Shown here piece by piece: positions 1-4,782 of a stretch of 5,676 bases of DNA. Within the stretch, counting starts at the first letter, position 1; the number at the start of each line of letters is the position of its first letter. Made by a program: the position numbers and the translations under genes. The DNA lies in the NCBI GenBank assembly GCA_017650255.1, contig JAGCFG010000084.1, positions 1 to 5,676 of the forward strand, written 5' to 3'. Under the pieces are notes generated by a model. It searched no databases. It saw only the letters and a program-made list of their open reading frames with translations, and was not told where the DNA came from. This stretch comes from Alphaproteobacteria bacterium (GTDB taxonomy: Bacteria; Pseudomonadota; Alphaproteobacteria; RF32; CAG-239).

Positions 1-17
1 CAAAAAAATATTATTTT

Positions 18-890
18 ATGAAAATCAAATTTTTATCCAGAGAACAACAACTGGCAATGCTCGATGAGCCCAATGCCGTTGAAAAACTTGAAAACTATGT
101 TGCCCAAGCTGACAAACTGCGCACCGCTGCACAAAAAAAAGTGTGGGCATCTTTCAAAAACACTTCATCACCCCTCGCCAACAGCCCGATTATTGGGATT
201 TATGAGAGAATTGACGACGAAGAAATCGTCAAAATAACCAACAGACTTTCTCTTAAAAACGCAAAGAGAATTAGCGAAATCTGTGGCACGGTTGAGGAAG
301 AAACCTTTTTGAAAATGTTGGACATCTTCCCCATCGAAGACAGCCGCCGGATTTTGTTTGCCTATGCCGACAAACACTGCAGCATTTGGGAAAAGACAAT
401 CTTGAAAGTTATTCCTAAGCTTTCAAAACAAGATGCGGCCGACTTGGTTGTTGCCAACGGTTATATGCCTCTTTCGGTATTTTGCCTGCTTCTCGAACTG
501 ATGCCCGTATCTGCTGTCAAAGATACAATTCTCCGCCTTGCCGAAAAGGACGGTGTTACCTGCGACGAAGATATTGTCGAGAACCTCAATATCTTTCCGG
601 AGCAAGACAGAGACGAAATTCTGAGGGCCTGCATTTGCCGCGCCGGCGGTTTGGACGAGGCTGCCTTTTTGAAACTTTTTGACAGCATGCCAAAGGAAAA
701 AGTGGAAGAATACCTCCGTCTCGGCATCGAGCACGACAGCTTCTTTGGTGATGAGCTTCTTATCCGGATTATCGAGGTCTATCACGGCGACACTGCCTCC
801 GCGCTGATCGAGGCCTATTTTGCCAGCGACAGCGGTTCTACGAGCTACGACGAGGACGAACAAGACTATTTCCGCGACCTCATCCAGTAA
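18..890 (+). CDS. Hypothetical helical-repeat protein (290 aa)
   Basis: I do not recognise the family. The protein is soluble-looking: no signal peptide and no membrane segment. From about residue 66 to 260 it consists of roughly 30-residue units, each with an amphipathic helix, a proline, then a second helix. The prolines fall at residues 105, 133, 163, 194 and 225 (spacing 28, 30, 31, 31) in contexts such as LDIFP, LELMP, LNIFP and FDSMP, usually followed after six or seven residues by IL or YL. Weaker units without the proline seem to sit before (about 66-92) and after (about 245-260). This suggests an alpha solenoid used for protein binding (inference). The C-terminus is acidic (SYDEDEQDYFRDL). 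The ATG at 18 is the first in frame but has no clear Shine-Dalgarno in the 17 bases available; an in-frame ATG at 57 is no better. It is alone upstream of its own terminator. The coding frame is secure; the function is unknown. Confidence 0.85.
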   Translation: MKIKFLSREQQLAMLDEPNAVEKLENYVAQADKLRTAAQKKVWASFKNTSSPLANSPIIGIYERIDDEEIVKITNRLSLKNAKRISEICGTVEEETFLKMLDIFPIEDSRRILFAYADKHCSIWEKTILKVIPKLSKQDAADLVVANGYMPLSVFCLLLELMPVSAVKDTILRLAEKDGVTCDEDIVENLNIFPEQDRDEILRACICRAGGLDEAAFLKLFDSMPKEKVEEYLRLGIEHDSFFGDELLIRIIEVYHGDTASALIEAYFASDSGSTSYDEDEQDYFRDLIQ

Positions 891-894
891 AATC

Positions 895-923
895 AAAAAA
901 GTGCCTTTTATGGCACTTTTTTT
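895..923 (+). terminator. Rho-independent terminator of the helical-repeat gene
   Basis: It lies five bases after the stop codon. The stem GTGCC (901-905) pairs with GGCAC (912-916) around a six-base loop. It is extended by an A-run (895-900) facing a T-run (917-923). The A-run and T-run make it near symmetric, so it might also act on the other strand, although no minus-strand gene reads into it. Confidence 0.85.
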
Positions 924-948
924 ATGCCTGTTTTTTGATAAAAAATCC

Positions 949-977
949 TTGACTGCAGGGCAGGGAGATTATATGCT
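949..977 (+). promoter_or_regulatory. Sigma-70-type promoter for the FGase-like gene
   Basis: A -35 box TTGACT (949-954) and a -10 box TATGCT (972-977) are separated by exactly 17 bases. Transcription would start near 984, giving a leader of under 20 bases before the ATG at 1001. AAAGGA (989-994) is the ribosome binding site. The position just after a terminator and just before a gene supports it. Confidence 0.7.
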
Positions 978-1000
978 CTTTCGCATACAAAGGACAGCAA

Positions 1001-1735
1001 ATGAACCGACAACAGACAAATCAAATAAACAAACTGAAAGACTTCGAAAAATATTTTGCCGAAAATTACTATTTTGGTGCCGCAAAATCAAAATCGGTCT
1101 TTTCCTATATGGAGAACAACTCCCGCGTTTGTTTGACTGCACCTCACTCTACAAAATCCACTGTTTCGCGGCTTGTAAAAGGCAGCGATTTATACACCGG
1201 CAGCCTCGTGAAATATCTGGGCGAAACATGCAATCTGTCATATATCGTCAGAAATAAATATTATCACAAAAAATGTATGCTCAGCTCGTTTATTTTGAAA
1301 AACAACCTCGAACAGCACTATTTTTTAGACATCCACGCAATGAAAGACCGTCCTTTTGACTTGGCTGTTGGCATTGGTTATTGTTCTCCGAAAGATTATG
1401 AAAAAGAATTGTTATTGATAAAAAAACTCTGCAAAAAATATCAGCTGAAATATGTCGTAAACCACCCCGCATACACAGGACAGCGCGGGCTTACGGGAAA
1501 ATTGCAGCACCAACTCTCAAAAGCCGCAGTTTTGCAACTGGAATGGAGCAAAAAATTCAGAGATTTCGAACATAACCCCAACGAGGTAACAAAAATAACT
1601 TTACCTTTTATCAAAGAGTTAGCGCTCAATCTTAACAAACTTAATAAGCGTAAGCTCTCTCATAAAATCACTGCAAAATACACCCTTTGGCAACGTCTCA
1701 AAAACAGGATAGTTTTTCTCCTCTCCCGCCCATAG
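1001..1735 (+). CDS. N-formylglutamate amidohydrolase-like protein (FGase fold)
   Basis: A cytoplasmic protein of 244 aa with the motif order of the FGase family (zinc-dependent hydrolases including HutG, which cleaves N-formylglutamate to glutamate and formate). APHST is at residues 47-51 (the usual P-H-S/G block). DIH is at 110-112. NHPAYTG is at 154-160, in the place of the conserved N-x-P-x-x-G segment. LQLEW is at 178-182, followed by R187, matching the family's Q-x-E ... R end. His49, His112 and Glu181 are candidate metal or catalytic residues (inference). It is slightly shorter than typical HutG, has an extra polar N-terminus and ends in a very basic tail (about residue 205 on). No histidine-degradation gene adjoins it, so the true substrate is open; related amide or peptide hydrolysis is possible. 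The start is supported by AAAGGA seven bases upstream and by the promoter at 949-977. Family assignment is moderately firm, exact activity is not. Confidence 0.72.
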   Translation: MNRQQTNQINKLKDFEKYFAENYYFGAAKSKSVFSYMENNSRVCLTAPHSTKSTVSRLVKGSDLYTGSLVKYLGETCNLSYIVRNKYYHKKCMLSSFILKNNLEQHYFLDIHAMKDRPFDLAVGIGYCSPKDYEKELLLIKKLCKKYQLKYVVNHPAYTGQRGLTGKLQHQLSKAAVLQLEWSKKFRDFEHNPNEVTKITLPFIKELALNLNKLNKRKLSHKITAKYTLWQRLKNRIVFLLSRP

Positions 1736-1762
1736 TTATTCTCCGACGCAAAATCAAGACAT

Positions 1763-1777
1763 AAAAAATATTTTTTT
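1763..1777 (+). terminator. Weak candidate terminator after the FGase-like gene
   Basis: A perfect A/T-only palindrome (six A, TA, six T) is continued by one more T, 28 bases past the stop codon. It has no GC pairs, so the hairpin would be weak. It is the only terminator-like structure between this gene and the Hsp20 promoter, and read-through into the Hsp20 gene is possible. Confidence 0.25.
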
Positions 1778-1783
1778 CTCCTG

Positions 1784-1812
1784 CTTGCAAAGCTCAAAAA
1801 CAGCTACCATAT
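1784..1812 (+). promoter_or_regulatory. Heat-shock (sigma-32-like) promoter of the Hsp20 gene
   Basis: CTTGCAA (1784-1790) and TACCATAT (1805-1812) are 14 bases apart. This is close to the RpoH consensus CTTGAAA-N11-15-CCCCATNT. The same DNA can be read as a poor sigma-70 promoter (TTGCAA, 17 bases, CATATA). Heat-shock control is the better guess because the downstream gene is an Hsp20. No CIRCE operator (TTAGCACTC/GAGTGCTAA) is present. The start would fall near 1819, leaving a leader of about 30 bases. Confidence 0.5.
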
Positions 1813-1848
1813 AGCAGTTAGAAACACTTTAATAAAAGGAGAAAGAAA

Positions 1849-2313
1849 ATGTCACACTTAATGTTGAGAAAAAACGAAATTGAACCGCGTACAAACGATG
1901 TTTGGGGGCTTCAATCGGACATAAACCGTCTTTTCGATGCTTTTATGAGCCCGTTCGAAGGTTATGAAACCAAAACCTCTTTGTCGCCAAAACTCGATAT
2001 TGCCGAGCTGAAAGATAAGTTCGAAATAAAAGCTGAACTACCCGGTATTGACGAAAAAGACATCAACCTTTCGGTTGACAATGGACTTTTGACCATAAGC
2101 GGCGAAAAAAGAACCCAAACTGAGGACAAAAACAAAGGCTACTATCTGCAAGAATGTTCTTATGGCAGCTTCAGCCGTTCCATTCGCCTGCCCGAAAATA
2201 TTGCCGACGACAAAATTGCCGCCAACTTCAACAAAGGCGTGTTGACTGTTGATATGCCGAAAAAAGAACCCTCTCTCGCCAAAACGAGAAAAATAGCCAT
2301 AACATCAAAATAG
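1849..2313 (+). CDS. Hsp20/alpha-crystallin small heat-shock protein
   Basis: An ATP-independent cytoplasmic holdase of 154 aa, a normal length for bacterial Hsp20. Such proteins form large oligomers, bind unfolding proteins and pass them to DnaK/ClpB. The N-terminal arm (1-45) contains DINRLFDAF, typical of the family. The alpha-crystallin domain runs from about 46 to 142 with the usual blocks: AELPGIDEKDI, GLLTISGEK, SYGSFSRSIRLPENI and NKGVLTVDMPK. The C-terminal I-x-I anchor that docks neighbouring dimers is present as IAI (149-151). The start is fixed by an excellent AAAGGAG (1835-1841) seven bases before the ATG. It is a single-gene unit between a heat-shock-like promoter and a strong terminator. 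I withhold ibpA or hspA because subfamily names cannot be separated by eye. Confidence 0.96.
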   Translation: MSHLMLRKNEIEPRTNDVWGLQSDINRLFDAFMSPFEGYETKTSLSPKLDIAELKDKFEIKAELPGIDEKDINLSVDNGLLTISGEKRTQTEDKNKGYYLQECSYGSFSRSIRLPENIADDKIAANFNKGVLTVDMPKKEPSLAKTRKIAITSK

Positions 2314-2332
2314 GCAACTCGAAAAACAAAAT

Positions 2333-2368
2333 AAAGCGCTCAAAATCAAAGGTTTTGGGCGCTTTTTT
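2333..2368 (+). terminator. Strong rho-independent terminator of the Hsp20 gene
   Basis: A 13-bp stem (2333-2345 with 2353-2365) contains the core GCGC(T)C paired with G(G)GCGC, with one G-T wobble. It has a seven-base loop and a run of six T (2363-2368). It sits 20 bases after the Hsp20 stop. Confidence 0.92.
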
Positions 2369-2408
2369 AATATCAGTAAAAATCTCTTGGGATATTTTTC
2401 GTTTTCTG

Positions 2409-2439
2409 TTGACTTTTGCGCTGGAAAATCACCTATTAT
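2409..2439 (+). promoter_or_regulatory. Probable promoter of the DUF3298 gene
   Basis: TTGACT (2409-2414) carries the same -35 hexamer as the promoter at 949. TATTAT (2434-2439) follows after a long 19-base spacer, or CTATTA after 18. Transcription would start near 2446. That lies downstream of a possible TTG start at 2416 and supports the ATG at 2470 as the real start. Confidence 0.5.
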
Positions 2440-2469
2440 CAAACAGTTCAACCGCAAAGAAGAAATTTT

Positions 2470-3306
2470 ATGATTAGCAGAAACACCTATTTGCGCATTT
2501 TTTCGTTTGGCGCCGTTATTTTTGAGCTGATATTGCTTGTCTGCTGCGTTTCGCCGACCAACCGCGAAATAATCACCCGCCACTTTGATGCCGAGCAAAA
2601 AAGCCCTTTGGCAGCGGTCAAAATTTCTGTTGACTATCCTGTTTCCGGTCCGCAAAAGGCAATAAAGAACATTCAAAAAGATATATTGAAAAATTTACAA
2701 GCAAAAACAACAGACAACAGCACAGACTTGACTCAAATTCTCAACGATAACTCCAAACAAAAACACAAATTTATCGCCAAGCAAAATTCCTCTGACGACA
2801 GCATTCACTACCAGGCGGAACTCTCCGAAATCGTTGCCCAAAAGGCAGAAACCGACAATTTTATCACCTTTGTTTATCAGTCCTATTCCTACGACGGCGG
2901 CGCCCATGGCTCAACAGCAACAAAAATGCTGACCTATCGCAAAACCGACGGCAAAAAAATCAATTCTGACATTTTGGTTCCCAATCTGCCCGCAGATTTC
3001 AAACAGCTTTTGGCACAAGGTTTAAAGGCCTATTTTTCCTCTTTTGGCGAGAATGTCGAGATTTTTGGTGAGTTTAATTTGAACAACCTTCCTCTGCCGC
3101 AAAGCGAGCCATTTTTGACCGAGCAGGGCGTTGGCTTTTGTTATGCGCAATACGAAATTGCGCCATATTCGAGCGGACAGCCGGCTTTCATAATTCCTTA
3201 TCACCTGATAAAGCCCTATCTTTCAAAAGAAACGCTTAAACTAATTCCGGTTTATGACCAAAACGCTTCCGTTTTGCCCTATAACGTCAGTCTAAAAACC
3301 TTATAA
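2470..3306 (+). CDS. DUF3298 (RsiV-like) envelope protein
   Basis: A protein of 278 aa. A basic N-terminus (MISRNTYLR) and a hydrophobic segment (10-27, ending LILLVCCVS) indicate export. Cys25 or Cys26 could be lipidated, but the residues before them (V or C at -1) do not fit a normal lipobox, so an uncleaved membrane anchor is equally likely. Residues about 47-125 match the DUF4163-like half (VKISVDYPV, then a helix). Residues about 130-265 match DUF3298, with the hallmark YSYDGGAHGS (139-148) and a following G-K motif before a predicted strand. This domain pair occurs in the anti-sigma factor RsiV, which binds lysozyme, and in many uncharacterised lipoproteins. The N-terminal anti-sigma domain and an adjacent sigma factor are absent, so anti-sigma activity is unlikely. 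A periplasmic ligand-binding role is inference. The start has only a weak AAGAAG; an in-frame TTG at 2416 is rejected. The gene converges on and overlaps the CDF gene. Confidence 0.82.
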   Translation: MISRNTYLRIFSFGAVIFELILLVCCVSPTNREIITRHFDAEQKSPLAAVKISVDYPVSGPQKAIKNIQKDILKNLQAKTTDNSTDLTQILNDNSKQKHKFIAKQNSSDDSIHYQAELSEIVAQKAETDNFITFVYQSYSYDGGAHGSTATKMLTYRKTDGKKINSDILVPNLPADFKQLLAQGLKAYFSSFGENVEIFGEFNLNNLPLPQSEPFLTEQGVGFCYAQYEIAPYSSGQPAFIIPYHLIKPYLSKETLKLIPVYDQNASVLPYNVSLKTL

Positions 3307-4182
3307 ACAGCAATCTTGGCAGTTTTTTCCCTTTTCGAGCTGGATATTGCAATGTGCGATTCCGTACTTTTCTTTCATCAGCTCGGCAATTTTCGCAGCA
3401 ATCTCCAAATCGGCCGAAACGACATGACACTCCAGCGCAACCTCGTGTTCGTCAATCCGCCACAGGTGAATGTGGTGCACATCATCGACATTTTCGAGCG
3501 CGGTGATAGAATTTTTCACCTCCTCAAGCTCAACATCGTCCGGCGCGGCATTCATTAGCACCTTTACCACCTCGGGAAAAGACACCACAGCCTGAAAAAT
3601 CATATATCCTGCAATACAAAGGGCAATCACGCCGTCCAATCGATAAACCCCCAGCCACAGCACAAAAATGCCGGAAACAATCACCCCCAGCGAGCCGAAA
3701 GCATCTGCCAAGTTGTGCACAAAGAGCATTTTCATATTTGTATTATGGTGTGCCTCGTGGTGCGAAATTTTTGCGGTTGCGGCATCAATTACAAGCGCCA
3801 GTAATGAAATCCAAATAATCATAACCCCATCGATTCTTTGCGGCGACCAAAGGCGCTCCACCCCTTCGACCACAAGATAAACACCGGAAACAAACAGCAG
3901 CACAAGGTTTGCAAAAGCGCCGATTGTCTCTGCCCGCCCAAAGCCATAAGAAAACTTTTCAGTGGCTTTTCTTCTGCCTATTTTAAAAGCAATGCAGGCA
4001 ATCAAAATCGAAAGTGCGTCCGAAGTATTGTGCAAAGCATCGGCAACAAGAGCCATACTGGCAGACAAAATGCCGCCGACCAGCTCAACAAAAGAAAGAG
4101 CGATATTGATGGCAAAAGATAGCATTAGCAACGAAACCGACTTTTCGCTCACATTATTATGATGATGGTGGTGATTTTTCAT
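3301..4182 (-). CDS. CDF-family zinc/cation efflux transporter (CzcD/ZitB-like)
   Basis: An inner-membrane metal/proton antiporter of 293 aa, the usual size, exporting Zn(II) and perhaps Co(II) or Cd(II). Six membrane segments are visible from about residue 15 to 210. The intramembrane metal site is complete: H51-x-x-x-D55 in TM2 (DALHNTSDA) and H156-x-x-x-D160 in TM5 (HNLADA). The His-Asp form is typical of zinc-selecting members. The conserved YGFGRAE lies at 79-85. The C-terminal cytoplasmic domain carries the family's VHHIHLWRI and ECHVV strands. Extra metal-binding features are the HHHHH tract at 4-8, SHHEAHH in the TM4-TM5 loop (140-146) and a CQDCC tail (288-292). The start is ATG at 4182 because GAGGAA lies just upstream; a TTG at 4194 overlaps that ribosome binding site and is rejected. 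No metal regulator (ZntR, Zur, ArsR type) adjoins it. The specific metal is inferred. Confidence 0.95.
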   Translation of the reverse strand: MKNHHHHHNNVSEKSVSLLMLSFAINIALSFVELVGGILSASMALVADALHNTSDALSILIACIAFKIGRRKATEKFSYGFGRAETIGAFANLVLLFVSGVYLVVEGVERLWSPQRIDGVMIIWISLLALVIDAATAKISHHEAHHNTNMKMLFVHNLADAFGSLGVIVSGIFVLWLGVYRLDGVIALCIAGYMIFQAVVSFPEVVKVLMNAAPDDVELEEVKNSITALENVDDVHHIHLWRIDEHEVALECHVVSADLEIAAKIAELMKEKYGIAHCNIQLEKGKNCQDCCL

Positions 4183-4186
4183 CTTA

Positions 4187-4192
4187 TTCCTC
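4187..4192 (-). promoter_or_regulatory. Ribosome binding site deciding the CDF start
   Basis: GAGGAA on the minus strand lies four bases before the ATG at 4182-4180. It overlaps the alternative in-frame TTG (4194-4192), so that TTG cannot use it. Confidence 0.75.
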
Positions 4193-4212
4193 AAAATTTT
4201 TCATACACAATC

Positions 4213-4240
4213 AGACTATGCTCAAAATCCCCAAAGTCAA
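4213..4240 (-). promoter_or_regulatory. Promoter of the CDF transporter gene
   Basis: On the minus strand TTGACT (4240-4235) and TAGTCT (4218-4213) are 16 bases apart, about 30 bases before the ATG. It shares the TTGACT hexamer with the plus-strand promoters at 949 and 2409. I see no clear inverted repeat for a metal-sensing MerR or ArsR regulator in it. Confidence 0.55.
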
Positions 4241-4259
4241 GGCAAAAATAAAATAACAA

Positions 4260-4371
4260 GTCATCCCTCCAAAAACGCCAGTTTTTGGTCAAGGGATCTT
4301 CGACTTTTTTTATTTTCACTAAAAGCGGAAGATTGCTGGACGTTTTTCTAAAGCGAAAAACGAGCGATGAC
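4260..4371. repeat. REPIN-like unit 1: inverted pair of GTCAT-headed hairpins
   Basis: The unit starts GTCATC and ends GATGAC. Hairpin A (4260-4298): ATCCCT+CCAAAAAC, a 4-base loop, GTTTTTGG, a 3-base bulge TCA, AGGGAT. Hairpin B (4331-4371, opposite orientation): ATTGCT, a 3-base bulge GGA, CGTTTTTC, a 6-base loop, GAAAAACG, AGCGAT. In both, the bulge lies on the strand away from the GTCAT head. The head is followed by CTC and the far arm ends GATCTTC, so the two hairpins are divergent inverted copies of one module. REP sequences and their inverted pairs (REPINs) have this layout and are mobilised by RAYT (TnpA-REP) nucleases; no such gene is in the window. The unit lies 20 bp upstream of the CDF -35 box. 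Confidence 0.8.
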
Positions 4372-4384
4372 AAGTTATACAAGA

Positions 4385-4496
4385 GTCATCCCTCCAAAAA
4401 CGTCAGTTTTTGGTCAAGGGATCTTCGACTTTTTTTGTTTTCAATAAAAGCGGAAGATCGCTGGACGTTTTTCTAAAGCGAAAAACGAGCGATGAC
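4385..4496. repeat. REPIN-like unit 2 (tandem copy, period 125 bp)
   Basis: This is a direct tandem duplication of unit 1: 4260-4382 and 4385-4507 differ at only four positions. The differences are C4278/T4403 in the hairpin A loop, A4312/G4437 and C4319/A4444 in the linker, and T4334/C4459 in the hairpin B stem, where the partner is G and pairing survives as a wobble. Hairpins are at 4385-4423 and 4456-4496. Six-frame ORFs crossing the two units are by-products of the repeat. Confidence 0.85.
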
Positions 4497-4515
4497 AAGT
4501 TATACAAAAGCGGTA

Positions 4516-4556
4516 GATGCCCTGAATTTTTCGTTGTCACGAAAAATAGGCATGAC
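4516..4556 (-). repeat. Fifth, solitary GTCAT-headed hairpin of the array
   Basis: Read on the minus strand it begins GTCATGCC. ATGCC (4517-4521) pairs with GGCAT (4549-4553), and ATTTTTCGT (4526-4534) with ACGAAAAAT (4539-4547) around TGTC, with an unpaired CTGA on one side. It follows the same AAAAGCGG(A/T)AGAT lead-in as hairpins at 4331 and 4456, so it is a diverged member of the family. It is closer to the GTCATGCC...GGGCATC palindromes common between genes in alphaproteobacteria (from memory). Confidence 0.7.
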
Positions 4557-4710
4557 ATTTATTTAGCAAATACTTAACAAAGCCTTAATTTATCTGGCGA
4601 TTCTGGCAATTTAGAAAAATAAGTAACATTTTTCCCCAACAAAAAAATGCCGCAAAATCAAAGCACAAAAATTTTATCAAAATAAAACGGATTAAAATAA
4701 TAATTTTTAA
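4557..4710. other. AT-rich intergenic leader, no gene seen
   Basis: I find no credible coding frame or RNA gene here. The part from about 4661 to 4710 is almost pure A/T with A- and T-tracts directly upstream of a TTGACA box. It could act as an UP element or a bent upstream region for the promoter at 4711 (inference). Confidence 0.4.
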
Positions 4711-4738
4711 TTGACACCAAAGATTTTAAAATTATGAT
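4711..4738 (+). promoter_or_regulatory. Strong sigma-70-type promoter of the repeat surface protein
   Basis: A perfect -35 TTGACA (4711-4716) and near-perfect -10 TATGAT (4733-4738) are separated by 16 bases. It is preceded by an A/T-rich tract. Transcription is expected to start near 4745, giving a leader of about 38 bases. This is the best promoter match in the window, which fits an abundant surface protein. Confidence 0.8.
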
Positions 4739-4748
4739 TAAACGCGTA

Positions 4749-4762
4749 TATTGTATACAATA
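4749..4762. promoter_or_regulatory. Perfect 14-bp palindrome TATTGTATACAATA, candidate operator
   Basis: The palindrome begins ten bases after the -10 box, at about +5 to +18 of the predicted transcript, and ends before the AGGAG at 4771. A bound protein there would block initiation or early elongation. The core TTGTATACAA resembles operators of FCD-type GntR regulators (from memory). No regulator gene is in the window. Confidence 0.45.
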
Positions 4763-4782
4763 ATTTTTATAGGAGATGTTTA

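Noticed and set aside
820..1257. 145-codon plus-strand frame across the terminator and into the FGase-like gene
   Set aside because: It crosses a clear terminator and promoter and is out of frame with both supported genes. The composition is not protein-like.
1736..1848. CIRCE operator or ROSE element upstream of the Hsp20 gene
   Set aside because: No TTAGCACTC/GAGTGCTAA pair exists, and the predicted leader of about 30 bases is too short for a ROSE-type multi-stem structure.
2416..2469. TTG-initiated N-terminal extension of the DUF3298 protein
   Set aside because: It would lie upstream of the likely transcription start and would bury the signal segment behind 18 polar residues. ATG at 2470 gives a normal export signal.
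4183..4194. TTG start at 4194 for the CDF transporter
   Set aside because: It overlaps the GAGGAA ribosome binding site that serves the ATG at 4182.
4257..4374. CAAG on both sides of repeat unit 1 as a target-site duplication
   Set aside because: The four bases partly overlap the conserved ends of the repeat, and REP-type elements do not normally create duplications; chance is sufficient.
4285..4476. Short open frames on both strands over 4191-4476
   Set aside because: They lie within the palindromic repeat array, lack ribosome binding sites and encode the repeat itself.
4260..4556. CRISPR array
   Set aside because: The units are 125 bp, nearly identical throughout, with no unique spacers and only two full copies. 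Internal inverted pairs fit REPIN-like elements instead.
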